Made by a program: the position numbers and the translations under genes. A stretch of 64,000 nucleotides of DNA from contig NZ_SSMY01000011.1 in NCBI RefSeq assembly GCF_004799495.1, forward strand, positions 310,001-374,000. The letters run 5' to 3'. The stretch comes from Sphingomonas sp. GTDB taxonomy: Bacteria > Pseudomonadota > Alphaproteobacteria > Sphingomonadales > Sphingomonadaceae. Positions 7,398 through 16,639 of the stretch are shown here, piece by piece. The notes under the pieces were generated by a model. The model ran no database searches, was not told the origin of the DNA, and saw only the letters and a list, made by a program, of their open reading frames with translations. How positions within the stretch are numbered: position 1 is the first letter of the stretch; every line of letters begins with the position of its first letter.

Positions 7398-8684
7398 TTA
7401 TTCGGCAGCGACAGGTATCGAGTCGGTCGGCATGCCACTGCGGTAGCGCCATCCTCGGCCCGACCGCGCACGCGCGGCGGCGTGCATCATCGCGCGCGGG
7501 TAGATGTCGTTGAACAGATTCTCGAAGGTCCGCCGCCAGCTGAAATTGGCCTCGACGTGCGCGCGCGCCGCGGCACCGACGGCGCGATGATCGCCGCGCC
7601 ACAGCTGAGCGACGTTCGCCGCCATCGCGGTCGTGTCGTCGACACGCCCGAGCAGCCCCAGCCCCGCCGGCACGCGATCGGGCATCGCGCCCGATGCGAC
7701 GCCGACCACCGGCAGCCCACACGCTTGCGCCTCGATCACTGAAATCCCGAACGTCTCGTCCGCCATCGCCGACACGTAGAGATCCGACGATGCCAGCGCG
7801 CGGGCGAGCTCGGCACGATCTTTCTCGAAACCGTGAAAGGCGATCGGCAAGCCCTTCGCTTCGGCCTGCAGCCGCGCCATCAGCTTGCCGTCGCCCATCA
7901 TCACCATCGCCGCGTCGAGATCGGCGGGCAATTTCTTGAACATCGCGATCAGCCGATCGGCGCGCTTCTCGTTGTCGATCCGGCCGGCATAGATCAACAG
8001 CGGCCCCGTACCGCCCAAGCCGAGTTCGCGGCGAAAGACCGGGTCGCGCTTGTCGGGCGAGAACATGCTCGTGTCGACACCGAGCGGCAGCACGTCGGTG
8101 CGCGTGACCTTGCGCGCGGCGAGCGCTTGGCGCGCGTCCTCGCTCAGCGTGTAGACCCAGTCGAATTCGCGATAGGTGATCTCGGCATAACCGTAGATCA
8201 GCCAGCGCAGCGCCCGCGCGACTGGCTCGCCGAACTTCTCCTTCCCCACGCGATAGACGTGCGCATTGGGAAAATCGGTGCGGTACCCGGCGACCAGCGC
8301 GGTTTCCGGAAACGCCTTGCGGTGATTGATCGCGGTCCAGGGCAGCACCCACGGACACAGCGACTCGATCACGTCCGGGCGGTACTTGGCCAGGATGTCG
8401 CGCACCACCTTCGTACGCAGGATGAAACGGTAATTGGGGCTGCCGTGCACCGGTTTCGCACCGACCTCCGCGAAGATGTGGCGGCCGTTGACGGTGATTC
8501 TGTCCTCTGGCCCCGGCACGATCTGCAGCAGGTGATGCGGCGTGTGCGTCAGCACGTAATCGCGCTTCTCGCGCAGGTACGTACTGATCCCGCCGCCGCC
8601 GGAGGGCGCGTAGCTTTGCGTCAGGTCACAGAGGATCAGCGGACCCGTCCCCGGTCCGCGCTTCAGCTCGCCTTCGTATAGCAT
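7398..8684 (-). CDS. Glycosyltransferase, GT4-like (GT-B fold)
   Basis: The 428-residue protein has an N-terminal acceptor domain beginning LILCDLTQSYAPSGGGGISTYL, which contains the glycine-rich loop of GT4 enzymes, and a C-terminal nucleotide-sugar domain with PLGVDTSMF, IYAGRIDNEKRADRLI, and the catalytic/ribose-binding segment ETFGISVIEAQACGLPVVG. It has no membrane segments and probably acts at the cytoplasmic face of the membrane. The sugar donor and acceptor cannot be deduced, and no polysaccharide cluster surrounds it. The upstream gene on the same strand is grxD, whose stop is only 24 bases before this ATG. Confidence 0.88.
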   Translation of the reverse strand: MLYEGELKRGPGTGPLILCDLTQSYAPSGGGGISTYLREKRDYVLTHTPHHLLQIVPGPEDRITVNGRHIFAEVGAKPVHGSPNYRFILRTKVVRDILAKYRPDVIESLCPWVLPWTAINHRKAFPETALVAGYRTDFPNAHVYRVGKEKFGEPVARALRWLIYGYAEITYREFDWVYTLSEDARQALAARKVTRTDVLPLGVDTSMFSPDKRDPVFRRELGLGGTGPLLIYAGRIDNEKRADRLIAMFKKLPADLDAAMVMMGDGKLMARLQAEAKGLPIAFHGFEKDRAELARALASSDLYVSAMADETFGISVIEAQACGLPVVGVASGAMPDRVPAGLGLLGRVDDTTAMAANVAQLWRGDHRAVGAAARAHVEANFSWRRTFENLFNDIYPRAMMHAAARARSGRGWRYRSGMPTDSIPVAAE

Positions 8685-8708
8685 CGTACGCCTTACATGA
8701 TCGATCGG

Positions 8709-9038
8709 TTACGTGTGCGTAACGCCCTGATCGGCCATGAGTTGCGCGAGCTCGCCGCTTTCGTACATTTCCATCATGATGTCGGACCCGCCGACGAACT
8801 CGCCCTTGACGTACAATTGCGGGATGGTCGGCCAGTCGCTGAACGCCTTGATGCCCTGACGCACCTCCTGGTCTTGCAGCACGTCGGTGCTGTCGAACTC
8901 GACGCCGAGATGCTGGAGAATCGCGACGGCGCGGCTCGAAAAGCCGCATTGCGGAAACAACGGCGTGCCCTTCATGAACAGCATGACGTCGGCGCCGTTG
9001 ACGATACCGGCGATGCGGTCGTGGGTGGGATCGGTCAT
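8709..9038 (-). CDS. grxD: Monothiol glutaredoxin, Grx4 family (CGFS type)
   Basis: A 109-residue glutaredoxin with the active site CGFS at residues 31-34 preceded by MLFMKGTPLFPQ, and the glutathione-binding WPTIPQLYVKGEFVGGSDI block. CGFS glutaredoxins bind a bridging 2Fe-2S cluster and pass it on; BolA proteins are their usual partners. Here bolA lies directly upstream (27-base gap), in agreement with that partnership. The C-terminal VTHT tail is short and ordinary. Confidence 0.96.
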   Translation of the reverse strand: MTDPTHDRIAGIVNGADVMLFMKGTPLFPQCGFSSRAVAILQHLGVEFDSTDVLQDQEVRQGIKAFSDWPTIPQLYVKGEFVGGSDIMMEMYESGELAQLMADQGVTHT

Positions 9039-9065
9039 CGGTAGAACTCCTTCACTCGGCGGCGC

Positions 9066-9296
9066 CTATTCGACAGATGTGGTAAGCTGCAGCGCGTGCA
9101 ACACCCCACCCATGCGGTCGCCCAACGTGGCATACACGGCCTGATGCTGGCGAACGCGCGGCATCCCGGCGAACGACGCGCTGACGACGCGCGCGGCATA
9201 ATGGTCGCCGTCGCCGGCAAGATCGGTGATCTCGACTCGCGCATCGGGGATGCCCGAGACGATCAGCGCTTCGATATCGGCCGCGGCCATCGGCAT
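9066..9296 (-). CDS. BolA-family protein
   Basis: A 76-residue protein of the BolA class II KH-like fold: ...ARVEITDLAGDGDHYAARVVSASFAGMPRVRQHQAVYATLGDRMGGVLHALQL. The conserved GDGDHY loop and the RVRQHQAVYATLG helix are typical. It is predicted to form an Fe-S complex with the glutaredoxin encoded next. ATG 9296 overlaps the stop of the DUF1476 gene as TAATG, so the two are translationally coupled. Confidence 0.93.
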   Translation of the reverse strand: MPMAAADIEALIVSGIPDARVEITDLAGDGDHYAARVVSASFAGMPRVRQHQAVYATLGDRMGGVLHALQLTTSVE

Positions 9297-9619
9297 TATT
9301 GCGATTCCATCAGCTGGCGACGCGCCTCGACGGCGTAATCGTCTATCGCTTTCCTGACCATCGCGTCGTCGACCTCGACCCCCGCCGCGGTCAGGTCGCC
9401 GAGCAGCTTGCGGACGACATCCTCGTCACCGGCTTCCTCGAATTCGGCATGGACGACTGCTTTCGAATAGGCATCGGCTTCTTCGGGCGTCAGCTTCATC
9501 AGCCCCGCCGCCCATTGCCCGAGTAATTTGTTGCGCCGCGCGACAACGCGAAACGCCATCTCCTCGTCGCGGGCGAACTTGGCTTCGTGCGCGCGCTCGC
9601 GGTCGTCGAAAGTGGTCAT
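9296..9619 (-). CDS. DUF1476 / F1-ATPase zeta-subunit-like inhibitor
   Basis: A 107-residue helical protein beginning MTTFDDRERAHEAKFARDEE, the hallmark start of the alphaproteobacterial zeta subunit (DUF1476), followed by FRVVARRNKLLGQWAAGLMKL. In Paracoccus this protein is a natural inhibitor of F1-ATPase hydrolysis (established knowledge). Whether the sphingomonad protein inhibits equally well is not visible. Start ATG 9619 fits the conserved N-terminus. It is first in a DUF1476-bolA-grxD operon, linking energy control with Fe-S handling. Confidence 0.92.
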   Translation of the reverse strand: MTTFDDRERAHEAKFARDEEMAFRVVARRNKLLGQWAAGLMKLTPEEADAYSKAVVHAEFEEAGDEDVVRKLLGDLTAAGVEVDDAMVRKAIDDYAVEARRQLMESQ

Positions 9620-9684
9620 GGTCGCTCCCGGCCGGTTATTATGTCCTGGGAGATAAGGTCGCGGGCGCGCTATGGGAAGGGCCG

Positions 9685-10686
9685 TCAGTCCGCCACCTTC
9701 ACCACGAGCTTCCCGATGGCGCCGCGCGCGGCCATCTTGGCGATCGCCTTGCCGCCGTCCTCGAATGCGAAGTTTTCGGTGACGCGCGGGGCGATCTTGC
9801 CGTCCTTCCACAGCCGGAACAGCCGGTCGATGTGCGCGGCGTTGGCCTTGGGGTCGCGCGCTGCAAAGGCCCCCCAGAACACGCCGCACACGTCGCAGCT
9901 CTTGAGCAAGGTGAGGTTGAGCGGCAGGCGCGGGATGCCGGCGGGGAAGCCGACCACCAAATAGCGCCCTTCCCAGCCGATAGAGCGTAGTGCCGGCTCG
10001 GCGTAGTCGCCGCCGACCGGATCGTAGATTACGTCGTAGCCGGTCTTGCCACCTGCCGCCTTGAATGCTTCCGCGAGCGCCTTGGACTGATCCTTGTCGA
10101 ACGGCGCGCGGCCGTAGACGATCGTCTCATCCGCGCCAGCCTCGCGGCACGCCGCAGCCTTTTCCTCGCTCGACACCGCCGCGACGACGCGCGCGCCGAA
10201 CGCCTTGCCAAGTTCGATCGCCGCCAGCCCGACCCCGCCCGCCGCGCCGAGCACGAGCAGGCAATGCCCTTCCTTCAAATGCCCGCGATCGAGCAACGCA
10301 TGGATCGTCGTGCCATAGGTCAAGATTAGCGACGCACCCTCTTCGAAAGTGCGTCCGTCGGGCAGCGGGTAGAGACTCGCCGCGGGCACTGCGACCTTTT
10401 CGACCAGTCCGCCCGATCCGGTGGTGCACAACACGCGGTCGCCGGGTTTGAACTTGGTGACACCCTCGCCGACGCTGTCGACCACGCCCGACACTTCGCT
10501 GCCCGGCGCGAACGGGCGCGGCGGCTTCATTTGATATTTGTCCTCGATGATCAGCACATCGGGGTAATTGATGCTGCACGCCTTGACCGCGACGACCACC
10601 TGACCCGGACCCGCGACCGGATCAGGCAATTCGTCCATCACCAGCGTTTCAGGGCCGCCCGGTTCCTTCGACAGCAACGCCCGCAT
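9685..10686 (-). CDS. NADPH:quinone oxidoreductase-like MDR protein
   Basis: A 333-residue medium-chain dehydrogenase/reductase without structural zinc: N-terminal GroES-like domain ([31 protein letters not shown]) and a Rossmann domain with [15 protein letters not shown] at about residue 147. It belongs to the quinone oxidoreductase/crotonyl-CoA reductase-like branch; its substrate is not assignable. The start at 10686 overlaps the end of leuD by 38 bases, so leuD and this gene are probably co-transcribed. Confidence 0.88.
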   Translation of the reverse strand: MRALLSKEPGGPETLVMDELPDPVAGPGQVVVAVKACSINYPDVLIIEDKYQMKPPRPFAPGSEVSGVVDSVGEGVTKFKPGDRVLCTTGSGGLVEKVAVPAASLYPLPDGRTFEEGASLILTYGTTIHALLDRGHLKEGHCLLVLGAAGGVGLAAIELGKAFGARVVAAVSSEEKAAACREAGADETIVYGRAPFDKDQSKALAEAFKAAGGKTGYDVIYDPVGGDYAEPALRSIGWEGRYLVVGFPAGIPRLPLNLTLLKSCDVCGVFWGAFAARDPKANAAHIDRLFRLWKDGKIAPRVTENFAFEDGGKAIAKMAARGAIGKLVVKVAD

Positions 10687-11278
10687 GCTTGGTCTCCCGG
10701 CTGAGCCACGGGCGCTCGGCAGCGACCGCGGATTCGTATTTCGAAATCGCGGTATCCCTTGCCAGCGTCAGCCCGATCTCGTCCAGCCCTTCCATCAGGC
10801 ATTGGCGGCGGAACGGGTCGAGCGAAAATTCGAAGCGATCCTGGAAGGGGGTTGTGACGGTCATCGTCTCGAGATCGACGGTGATTTGGTCGGTGCGCGC
10901 CACCTCGACCAACCGGTCGATCGCGTCCTGCGGCAGGACCACGGGCACGATTCCGTTCTTGACCGCATTGCCCGAGAAGATATCCGAATAGCTCGGCGCG
11001 ATCACCGCGACGATGCCCATGTCCCTGAGCGCCCAGGCGGCATGCTCGCGGCTCGACCCGCAGCCGAAATTGTCGCCCGCGATCAGGATCGGTGCGCTGG
11101 CGTAGCGGGGATCGTCGAAGATGTTGCCGGGTGTGCTACGAACGGTCTCGAACGCGCCCTTGCCCAGCCCGGCGCGCGAAATCGTCTTGAGCCAATGCGC
11201 CGGGATGATGACGTCGGTGTCGATGTTCTTCGCGCCCCACGGATAAGCGCGGCCTTCGACCCGACGGACCGGGTTCAC
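10649..11278 (-). CDS. leuD: 3-isopropylmalate dehydratase small subunit LeuD
   Basis: A 209-residue swivel domain of isopropylmalate isomerase in leucine synthesis. Diagnostic blocks are [32 protein letters not shown] and [12 protein letters not shown]. The GTG start at 11278 was chosen because it overlaps the stop of the small ORF upstream (GTGA) and because the conserved domain begins right after it ([15 protein letters not shown]). The partner subunit gene leuC lies upstream, separated by a 34-codon ORF. Confidence 0.95.
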   Translation of the reverse strand: MNPVRRVEGRAYPWGAKNIDTDVIIPAHWLKTISRAGLGKGAFETVRSTPGNIFDDPRYASAPILIAGDNFGCGSSREHAAWALRDMGIVAVIAPSYSDIFSGNAVKNGIVPVVLPQDAIDRLVEVARTDQITVDLETMTVTTPFQDRFEFSLDPFRRQCLMEGLDEIGLTLARDTAISKYESAVAAERPWLSRETKHAGVAVEGTGRP

Positions 11279-11379
11279 TTGGCCGTCTTGTCTGCCGGCA
11301 CGGGCGTCGCCATCGCGGCATAGGCGGCCACGCCGCTCAGGACCGAACCGATCACCAGCAGAACGAGTACGCGTTTCAT
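11275..11379 (-). CDS. Tiny membrane/secreted peptide between leuC and leuD
   Basis: A 34-residue ORF starting [20 protein letters not shown] and ending with a short polar tail (PVPADKTAK). It reads as a single transmembrane helix or cleavable signal plus stub. Its ATG overlaps the leuC stop (TGATG) and its TGA overlaps the leuD GTG (GTGA), so it is locked into the operon by translational coupling on both sides. The function is unknown. It could be a small membrane protein or a device that times leuD translation. Too short for most gene callers. Confidence 0.68.
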   Translation of the reverse strand: MKRVLVLLVIGSVLSGVAAYAAMATPVPADKTAK

Positions 11380-12812
11380 CACTCAACCCCCATCAACTCT
11401 CTAACGTCGGTCAACCGGCCCATCACCGCCGCCGCCGCCGCCATCGCCGGGGAAACCAGATGTGTCCGTGCGCCCGGCCCCTGCCGTCCTACGAAATTCC
11501 GGTTCGAGGTGGAAGCGCATCTCTGACCAGCCGGTACTTTATCGGGGTTCATTGCCAGGCACATCGAGCATCCGGGCTCGCGCCACTCGAACCCGGCGGC
11601 CAGGAAGATGCGGTCGAGCCCCTCGGCCTCTGCCTGCCGCTTGACGAGGCCCGAACCGGGAACGACCAGCGCGCGGACGCCGTCGGCGACATGGCGGCCG
11701 TTGGCGACGGAAGCCGCGGCGCGCAGGTCCTCGATCCGGCTGTTGGTGCAGCTGCCGATGAAGACATGCTCGATCCCGACGTCCTGCATTGCTGTGCCTG
11801 GGGTCAGGCCCATGTAATCGAGCGATTTCTGCGCGGCGATGCGCTTCGACGGATCGGCGAAGCTTTCGGGGTCGGGCACGGCACCGGTGATCGGCACGAC
11901 ATCCTCGGGGCTGGTGCCCCACGTCAGCGAGGGCGCGATGTCGGTTGCCGATAGGGTGACGGTGGCGTCGTAGCGCGCGCCCGGATCGCTCGGCAGCGTC
12001 CGCCACCACGCGACTGCCCAGTCCCACTCGTCGCCCCCCGGCACCATCGGGCGGCCCTTCAGATACTCGAACGTCTTGTCATCGGGTGCGATAAGCCCGG
12101 CGCGCGCGCCGCCTTCGATCGACATGTTGGCGACGGTCAGGCGTCCCTCGATAGAGAGGCCGCGGATCGTGTCGCCGGTATATTCGACGACATGGCCGGT
12201 CCCGCCCGCAGCACCGATCCGCCCGATGATCGCGAGCACAACATCCTTCGCCGACACGCCGAAACCGAGCGCGCCCTCGACGCGCACTTCCATCGTCTTC
12301 GACTGCTGGAGCAACAACGTCTGCGTCGCCAGCACATGCTCGACCTCGCTGGTGCCGATCCCGAACGCCAACGCGCCGAGCGCGCCGTGCGCCGAGGTAT
12401 GGCTGTCGCCGCAGACGAGCGTTGTCCCCGGCAGCGTGAAGCCCTGTTCGGGCCCGACGACATGGACGATCCCCTGCTCCGCGGCGAGTGCATCGATATA
12501 GGGGACGCCGAACTCGGCGACGTTGCGGCGCAACGCTTCGAGCTGGTTGGCGCTCTCCGGATCGACGATCGGGATCGGCGCGCCGGTCGCGTCAACGCGG
12601 GGCGTGGTCGGCAAATTATGGTCGGGCACCGCCAGCGTCAGATCGGGCCGCCGCACCGTGCGCCCGCCCGCGCGCAGCCCCTCGAATGCCTGTGGGCTGG
12701 TCACTTCGTGTACCAGATGCCGGTCGATATAGATCAGGCACGTCCCGTCGTCGCGCCGCTCGACGACGTGCGCGTTCCAGATCTTTTCGTAGAGGGTGAG
12801 CGGAGCCGCCAT
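11379..12812 (-). CDS. leuC: 3-isopropylmalate dehydratase large subunit LeuC
   Basis: A 477-residue aconitase-family subunit starting [17 protein letters not shown]. The 4Fe-4S ligands are visible in GSCTNSR and [10 protein letters not shown], and the substrate loops in [32 protein letters not shown]. It isomerises 2- to 3-isopropylmalate with LeuD. The frame is open 14 codons further upstream, but ATG 12812 fits the family start. leuA and leuB are not in the window. Confidence 0.97.
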   Translation of the reverse strand: MAAPLTLYEKIWNAHVVERRDDGTCLIYIDRHLVHEVTSPQAFEGLRAGGRTVRRPDLTLAVPDHNLPTTPRVDATGAPIPIVDPESANQLEALRRNVAEFGVPYIDALAAEQGIVHVVGPEQGFTLPGTTLVCGDSHTSAHGALGALAFGIGTSEVEHVLATQTLLLQQSKTMEVRVEGALGFGVSAKDVVLAIIGRIGAAGGTGHVVEYTGDTIRGLSIEGRLTVANMSIEGGARAGLIAPDDKTFEYLKGRPMVPGGDEWDWAVAWWRTLPSDPGARYDATVTLSATDIAPSLTWGTSPEDVVPITGAVPDPESFADPSKRIAAQKSLDYMGLTPGTAMQDVGIEHVFIGSCTNSRIEDLRAAASVANGRHVADGVRALVVPGSGLVKRQAEAEGLDRIFLAAGFEWREPGCSMCLAMNPDKVPAGQRCASTSNRNFVGRQGPGARTHLVSPAMAAAAAVMGRLTDVRELMGVE

Positions 12813-12837
12813 CTTGCGCGCCCTACTCGCTTGTTGC

Positions 12838-13809
12838 TCAATCGCAAGCCACAAAGGAATTTTGTTGCGCGGGCGAGGTGTAGCTTGCGTCGTGTTCGAA
12901 CGGATGTTCGCGCCCTTCGCGTAGCGCCGCGGTAACGGCCGCGAAGTCGGTTGCGCAGCGAAAGCCCAACTCGCGCTCGATCAGCCCGGCATCGTAGATC
13001 CGCCCGATGCTCGCCGGCAGCGACCAGCCGCGCGCCGCGTAAAGCTCCGCGGCATCCGGAAAATATCGCGCGATCACCGCCCGCGCATCGCGTTTCAGCT
13101 CGGCAGCGTCACCTCGCGCAAACGGCGTCGGCGCGGAGACGATATACGTCCCGAACCCGACCTCCGGCGCCCGTTCCAGCGCCGCGACATGCGCCGCCGC
13201 GCAATCGGCGACTGTCAGGCGGCGGTTGAGAAATTCGTTCGCTTTCATGTTCTCGCCCGACAGGTCGCGATGCGTGTCGTCGTCCTCGGGGAAGAAGCGC
13301 GCGGTACGGAGCACGATCACCGGCAACCCGGTCTCGGCATGCACCAGCCGGCACGTCTCTTCGGCGGCGCGCTTCGTCACGCCGTAGATATTGCGCGGGC
13401 TGAGCGGCCCGCTCGTCTCGTCCAGCCACACCGCTTCGTCGGACGTTTCGTCGCGGATCGCCTGGGTGATCATAAGCGACGTAGTCGAGGTAAACACGAA
13501 CCGCTCGACCCCCGCTGCGACCGCTTCTTCGAGCAGGTTGAGCGTCCCCGTCACGTTGACGTCGACGAATGCCTGCCGCGGATAGCGCACGATGTCGGGC
13601 TTGTGCAGCGCCGCCGCATGGATCACGCCCTCGATCCCGTGGCTCAGCATCGTCCGCTCGACCAGCGCGCGGTCGGCGACTGTCCCCACCACCTGCGTGT
13701 CCGGTCCCGGCGCGACGTCAAGCCCCGTCACCTCGTGCGCGGCATCGCGCAGCATCGGCGCGAGATAGCGGCCGAGCCATCCCGTCGATCCGGTCAGCAG
13801 GATGCGCAT
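12838..13809 (-). CDS. NAD-dependent epimerase/dehydratase, extended SDR
   Basis: The 323-residue protein from ATG 13809 ([20 protein letters not shown]) has the extended-SDR nucleotide motif GSTGWLG, a TSTTSLM serine/threonine region and the catalytic YGVTK. The sequence resembles nucleoside-sugar epimerases, but no sugar biosynthesis genes are close by. The substrate is unknown. It precedes leuC on the same strand with a 25-base gap, and follows the ferritin-like gene after four bases. Confidence 0.87.
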   Translation of the reverse strand: MRILLTGSTGWLGRYLAPMLRDAAHEVTGLDVAPGPDTQVVGTVADRALVERTMLSHGIEGVIHAAALHKPDIVRYPRQAFVDVNVTGTLNLLEEAVAAGVERFVFTSTTSLMITQAIRDETSDEAVWLDETSGPLSPRNIYGVTKRAAEETCRLVHAETGLPVIVLRTARFFPEDDDTHRDLSGENMKANEFLNRRLTVADCAAAHVAALERAPEVGFGTYIVSAPTPFARGDAAELKRDARAVIARYFPDAAELYAARGWSLPASIGRIYDAGLIERELGFRCATDFAAVTAALREGREHPFEHDASYTSPAQQNSFVACD

Positions 13810-13813
13810 GGTG

Positions 13814-14491
13814 TTACGCGGCAACGAGCGGCCTGGGCGCCGGCTCGTTCTCGTTCGCATCGGCCCAGTCGGTGCGGCGCGGCAGCCACGGGTTGAGGAA
13901 CAGGAAGGGGATTTTCAGAAACAGCAACTCGCGGTGGATCCAGAAATCGGTCAGCCGCTCGGTCCATTTCGCCTGCCGCCGCCCGGTCCGCGCCAGCCAG
14001 TCGCGATACGGCATCCAGTGGCTCGGCTCGTCCTTCTCGACGATCCGGAAGATGCGCAGCATCACCGGGTCGTGCTTGATCAGCGGCGACTTCAAGAGCT
14101 TCTCGACCTGCCACATCCCGCGCATCTCGGTCAGCATGATCACGCGGCACAGCCGCTCGAACATATCGGGGGAATCGATCACCTTTTGGGTGTCGAGCTC
14201 GTCGATCGTCACCCCGAAGATGATCTCGACGAAACGGTCGATATGGCCGAGCGCGCGGTCGACCTTGAGCGGCATCGTACCCTGCAATTCGAACCAGCGG
14301 CGGAACATCATGTAATGCTTGCGCTCGTCGGCGCGGTGTTTCTCGATCGCGGCGATGAAGACATGGTCGTCGGGCGCGCGCACCCGCACCGCTTCCAGCA
14401 CGCGGTCGATCGACGTGTACCCGCGGTGCTCGTTATAGATGTAGATCGACGCGAGCACGTCGAGATAGCGGCGGCGGAACGCTGCGAACAT
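13814..14491 (-). CDS. Ferritin-like diiron-type protein of unknown function
   Basis: A 225-residue, largely helical protein. The motif AAIEKHRADERKHYMMF (about 47-63) and the later LTEMRGMWQVEKLL resemble the ExxH pairs of ferritin-like diiron proteins. A C-terminal stretch rich in Phe and Leu (LLFLKIPFLFLNPWLP) may sit at a membrane. No characterised family can be named with confidence. It ends four bases upstream of the epimerase start, suggesting one operon. Confidence 0.7.
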   Translation of the reverse strand: MFAAFRRRYLDVLASIYIYNEHRGYTSIDRVLEAVRVRAPDDHVFIAAIEKHRADERKHYMMFRRWFELQGTMPLKVDRALGHIDRFVEIIFGVTIDELDTQKVIDSPDMFERLCRVIMLTEMRGMWQVEKLLKSPLIKHDPVMLRIFRIVEKDEPSHWMPYRDWLARTGRRQAKWTERLTDFWIHRELLFLKIPFLFLNPWLPRRTDWADANENEPAPRPLVAA

Positions 14492-14535
14492 GCAGGAACG
14501 TTACTCTTCGTCGCCATTCCCGACAATCACAAGGA

Positions 14536-15183
14536 TCAGGCTGTCGCCATCGCTTCATAGCTCGCGGTCGTCTTCGCCGCGAGCTCGTCCGCGGTCACGC
14601 CGGGCGCGATCTCGATCAGCCGGAACGGCGAATGGTGGTCGGGCCGCTGGAAAACGGCAAGGTCGGTAATGATCATATCGACCACGTTCTTGCCGGTCAG
14701 CGGCAAGGTGCAGGACGGGATGAACTTCGGGTCGCCGTTCTTCGACGTGTGCTCCATTACGACGATGATCTTCTTGACCCCGGCGACCAGGTCCATCGCG
14801 CCGCCCATGCCCTTGATCATCTTGCCCGGGATCATCCAGTTGGCGATGTCGCCATTCTCCGCGACTTCCATCGCGCCGAGCACGGTCAGGTCGATATGCC
14901 CGCCGCGAATCATCGCGAAGCTCTGCTCCGAGCCGAAATAGACCGATTGCGGCAGCTCGCTGATCGTCTGCTTGCCGGCGTTGATCAGGTCGGGGTCGAC
15001 CTGGTCGTCATAGGGAAATGGCCCGATCCCGAGCATGCCGTTCTCGGACTGCAGCGTCACTTCGACGCCCGCCGGGATGTGGTTCGCGACCAGGGTCGGG
15101 ATGCCGATGCCGAGGTTCACGTAATAGCCGTCGCGCAATTCCTTCGCGGCGCGCGCCGCCATGTCGTCGCGAGTCCAGGCCAT
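14536..15183 (-). CDS. scoB: CoA transferase subunit B (SCOT-type)
   Basis: A 215-residue beta subunit of a 3-oxoacid CoA-transferase. The catalytic glutamate lies in the signature [12 protein letters not shown], and [24 protein letters not shown] and the [16 protein letters not shown] block follow. ATG 15183 overlaps the DUF5076 stop (TGATG). It works with the alpha subunit encoded at 16636-17346. The acid specificity (succinate with acetoacetate, or another) is inferred only from similarity. Confidence 0.93.
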   Translation of the reverse strand: MAWTRDDMAARAAKELRDGYYVNLGIGIPTLVANHIPAGVEVTLQSENGMLGIGPFPYDDQVDPDLINAGKQTISELPQSVYFGSEQSFAMIRGGHIDLTVLGAMEVAENGDIANWMIPGKMIKGMGGAMDLVAGVKKIIVVMEHTSKNGDPKFIPSCTLPLTGKNVVDMIITDLAVFQRPDHHSPFRLIEIAPGVTADELAAKTTASYEAMATA

Positions 15184-15506
15184 CAATCGTCCTTTCTGGC
15201 CACCGCGATCGGCAGCGGCAAATCATTGGTCGGCGCATCGCGCTCGGCGGCCATTCCTTCCCAGATGCGATCGAGCATCTCGGCCTCGGGACGCCCCAGC
15301 GCCTTGCCCCACGCGGCGGCGGCATGGCGCGCGGCATCGACCAAGGCGATACCGAACATGGCTGGGTCGGCGCCCAGCGCGCGCGGGTTGATGAAATAGC
15401 TAGCCGGGCCATTATCCTTGGCCCAGGCACGCAGGAACTCGCGCCCCCCGCCCAGCATCTCGGCATAGGGTACCAGATCGATCGGGATCGGTTTGTCGTC
15501 GCTCAT
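15183..15506 (-). CDS. DUF5076-type small protein
   Basis: A 107-residue acidic protein ([20 protein letters not shown]) with the [42 protein letters not shown] segment that I associate with DUF5076, found in sphingomonads. No signal peptide. It overlaps the phosphatase gene upstream (ATGA) and scoB downstream (TGATG), so its synthesis is tied to the CoA transferase. The function is unknown. Confidence 0.75.
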   Translation of the reverse strand: MSDDKPIPIDLVPYAEMLGGGREFLRAWAKDNGPASYFINPRALGADPAMFGIALVDAARHAAAAWGKALGRPEAEMLDRIWEGMAAERDAPTNDLPLPIAVARKDD

Positions 15507-16639
15507 TTCGTTTGTCCCGGTGTCGGCGCTGGCGGGTAGACAACGACGGGCGGAGGTGCCGGGCTGACCGGCGCGGGCATGTTGCCGATCGATGGCCCAG
15601 GATCGGTCCAGCGCCGATTCTTCGGGAAGACGTCGTCGATATTGCCCTTGAGCGCCGTGCCGTAGACCGGGTTGGGCAGTACGAACCAGCCGTGCCCCCA
15701 CAGCATGCGGAGCAGCGGCGAATTGGTCATCGCGCGGCGCGACGCCGGCGTCATGTCACCCGCGTTGAATAGGTCGGTGAAATCGCCGAGCTGGTCGCCG
15801 ACCATCGCGATGACGCAATATTTGGCAGAGATCGCCCAGCGGCGCGCGTCCTTGCCGCCGCCCGTATTGCCGGCATCACCCTTGAGCCACAGATTCTTGA
15901 GGTGCACCGCCGGGCCAAGCCCCGCGAGCGTCAGCGCGGCAACGGTCGAATCCGCGGTCGCCACCGAACGGTTCGAATTATAGACCACGGTGATTCCGGC
16001 ACGCTGTGCCGCGCGGATCGCTTCGAGCGCGCCCGGCACCGGCTCGACTGCGCCGATCCCGCTCGTTTCCCAACGGTCCCAGCGGCTCTGGTCGTACGGG
16101 CCGTTGCGCTGGCTGTCGTCGGCTTCGTAGCCCAGGTTCTGCAGTGCGGTTTCGTCGATGTCGAGGACCACCGCCGGCTGCTGGCTCGGCCCGCACGTCA
16201 TGAATTTCGGCGCAGCGAGCGTCGCGTTGGGCGCGAGCACCACCGACTGCACCGGGTGCCCGACCTGAAAGTCGCTGGCGCGCGCGAGCAGGAAATCGGT
16301 CAGGCTGAGATACGCCTGGATGCTGATTGCCGACGCCTCGCCCGATCCGTAGAGATACTGCATCCCGGGCGGTACGCTGTCCGGCACCGCGGGCGGCGGA
16401 GCGGTGGGAAGCGGCGTCGCTTGGCCCGGCGCATCCGCGGGCGTCGCGGGTTGTGCCGCCGCCGCGACAGCAACCGGCGTGCCGCGTCGCGATGACGACG
16501 GCAGGTCTTCGTCGCGCTTCTTGTCGAAGAACTTCTTCTTGCCGATCAGCGCGCCCGAAATAATGGGCGCGGCGGCGGCGATGCAGCCGTTGAGCGACAT
16601 GCTGCCCGCGAGCAGCGCCAGTGCGAAAGCGCGCCTCAT
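15503..16639 (-). CDS. HAD-superfamily acid phosphatase-like lipoprotein
   Basis: A 378-residue protein with a lipoprotein signal (MRRAFALALLAGSMSLNGC; lipobox cysteine at 19), a low-complexity Ala/Pro linker (about 50-95) and a class-B/e(P4)-like HAD domain. HAD motif I is VVLDIDETAL, the second is VVYNSNRS, followed by WLKGD and IAMVGDQLGDFTDLF. The C-terminus is again Pro-rich (PAPVSPAPPPVVVYPPAP). It probably hydrolyses phosphomonoesters or nucleotides at the cell envelope. It is embedded between scoA and DUF5076 with 4-base overlaps on both sides, an unexpected position for an exported phosphatase. Confidence 0.85.
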   Translation of the reverse strand: MRRAFALALLAGSMSLNGCIAAAAPIISGALIGKKKFFDKKRDEDLPSSSRRGTPVAVAAAAQPATPADAPGQATPLPTAPPPAVPDSVPPGMQYLYGSGEASAISIQAYLSLTDFLLARASDFQVGHPVQSVVLAPNATLAAPKFMTCGPSQQPAVVLDIDETALQNLGYEADDSQRNGPYDQSRWDRWETSGIGAVEPVPGALEAIRAAQRAGITVVYNSNRSVATADSTVAALTLAGLGPAVHLKNLWLKGDAGNTGGGKDARRWAISAKYCVIAMVGDQLGDFTDLFNAGDMTPASRRAMTNSPLLRMLWGHGWFVLPNPVYGTALKGNIDDVFPKNRRWTDPGPSIGNMPAPVSPAPPPVVVYPPAPTPGQTK

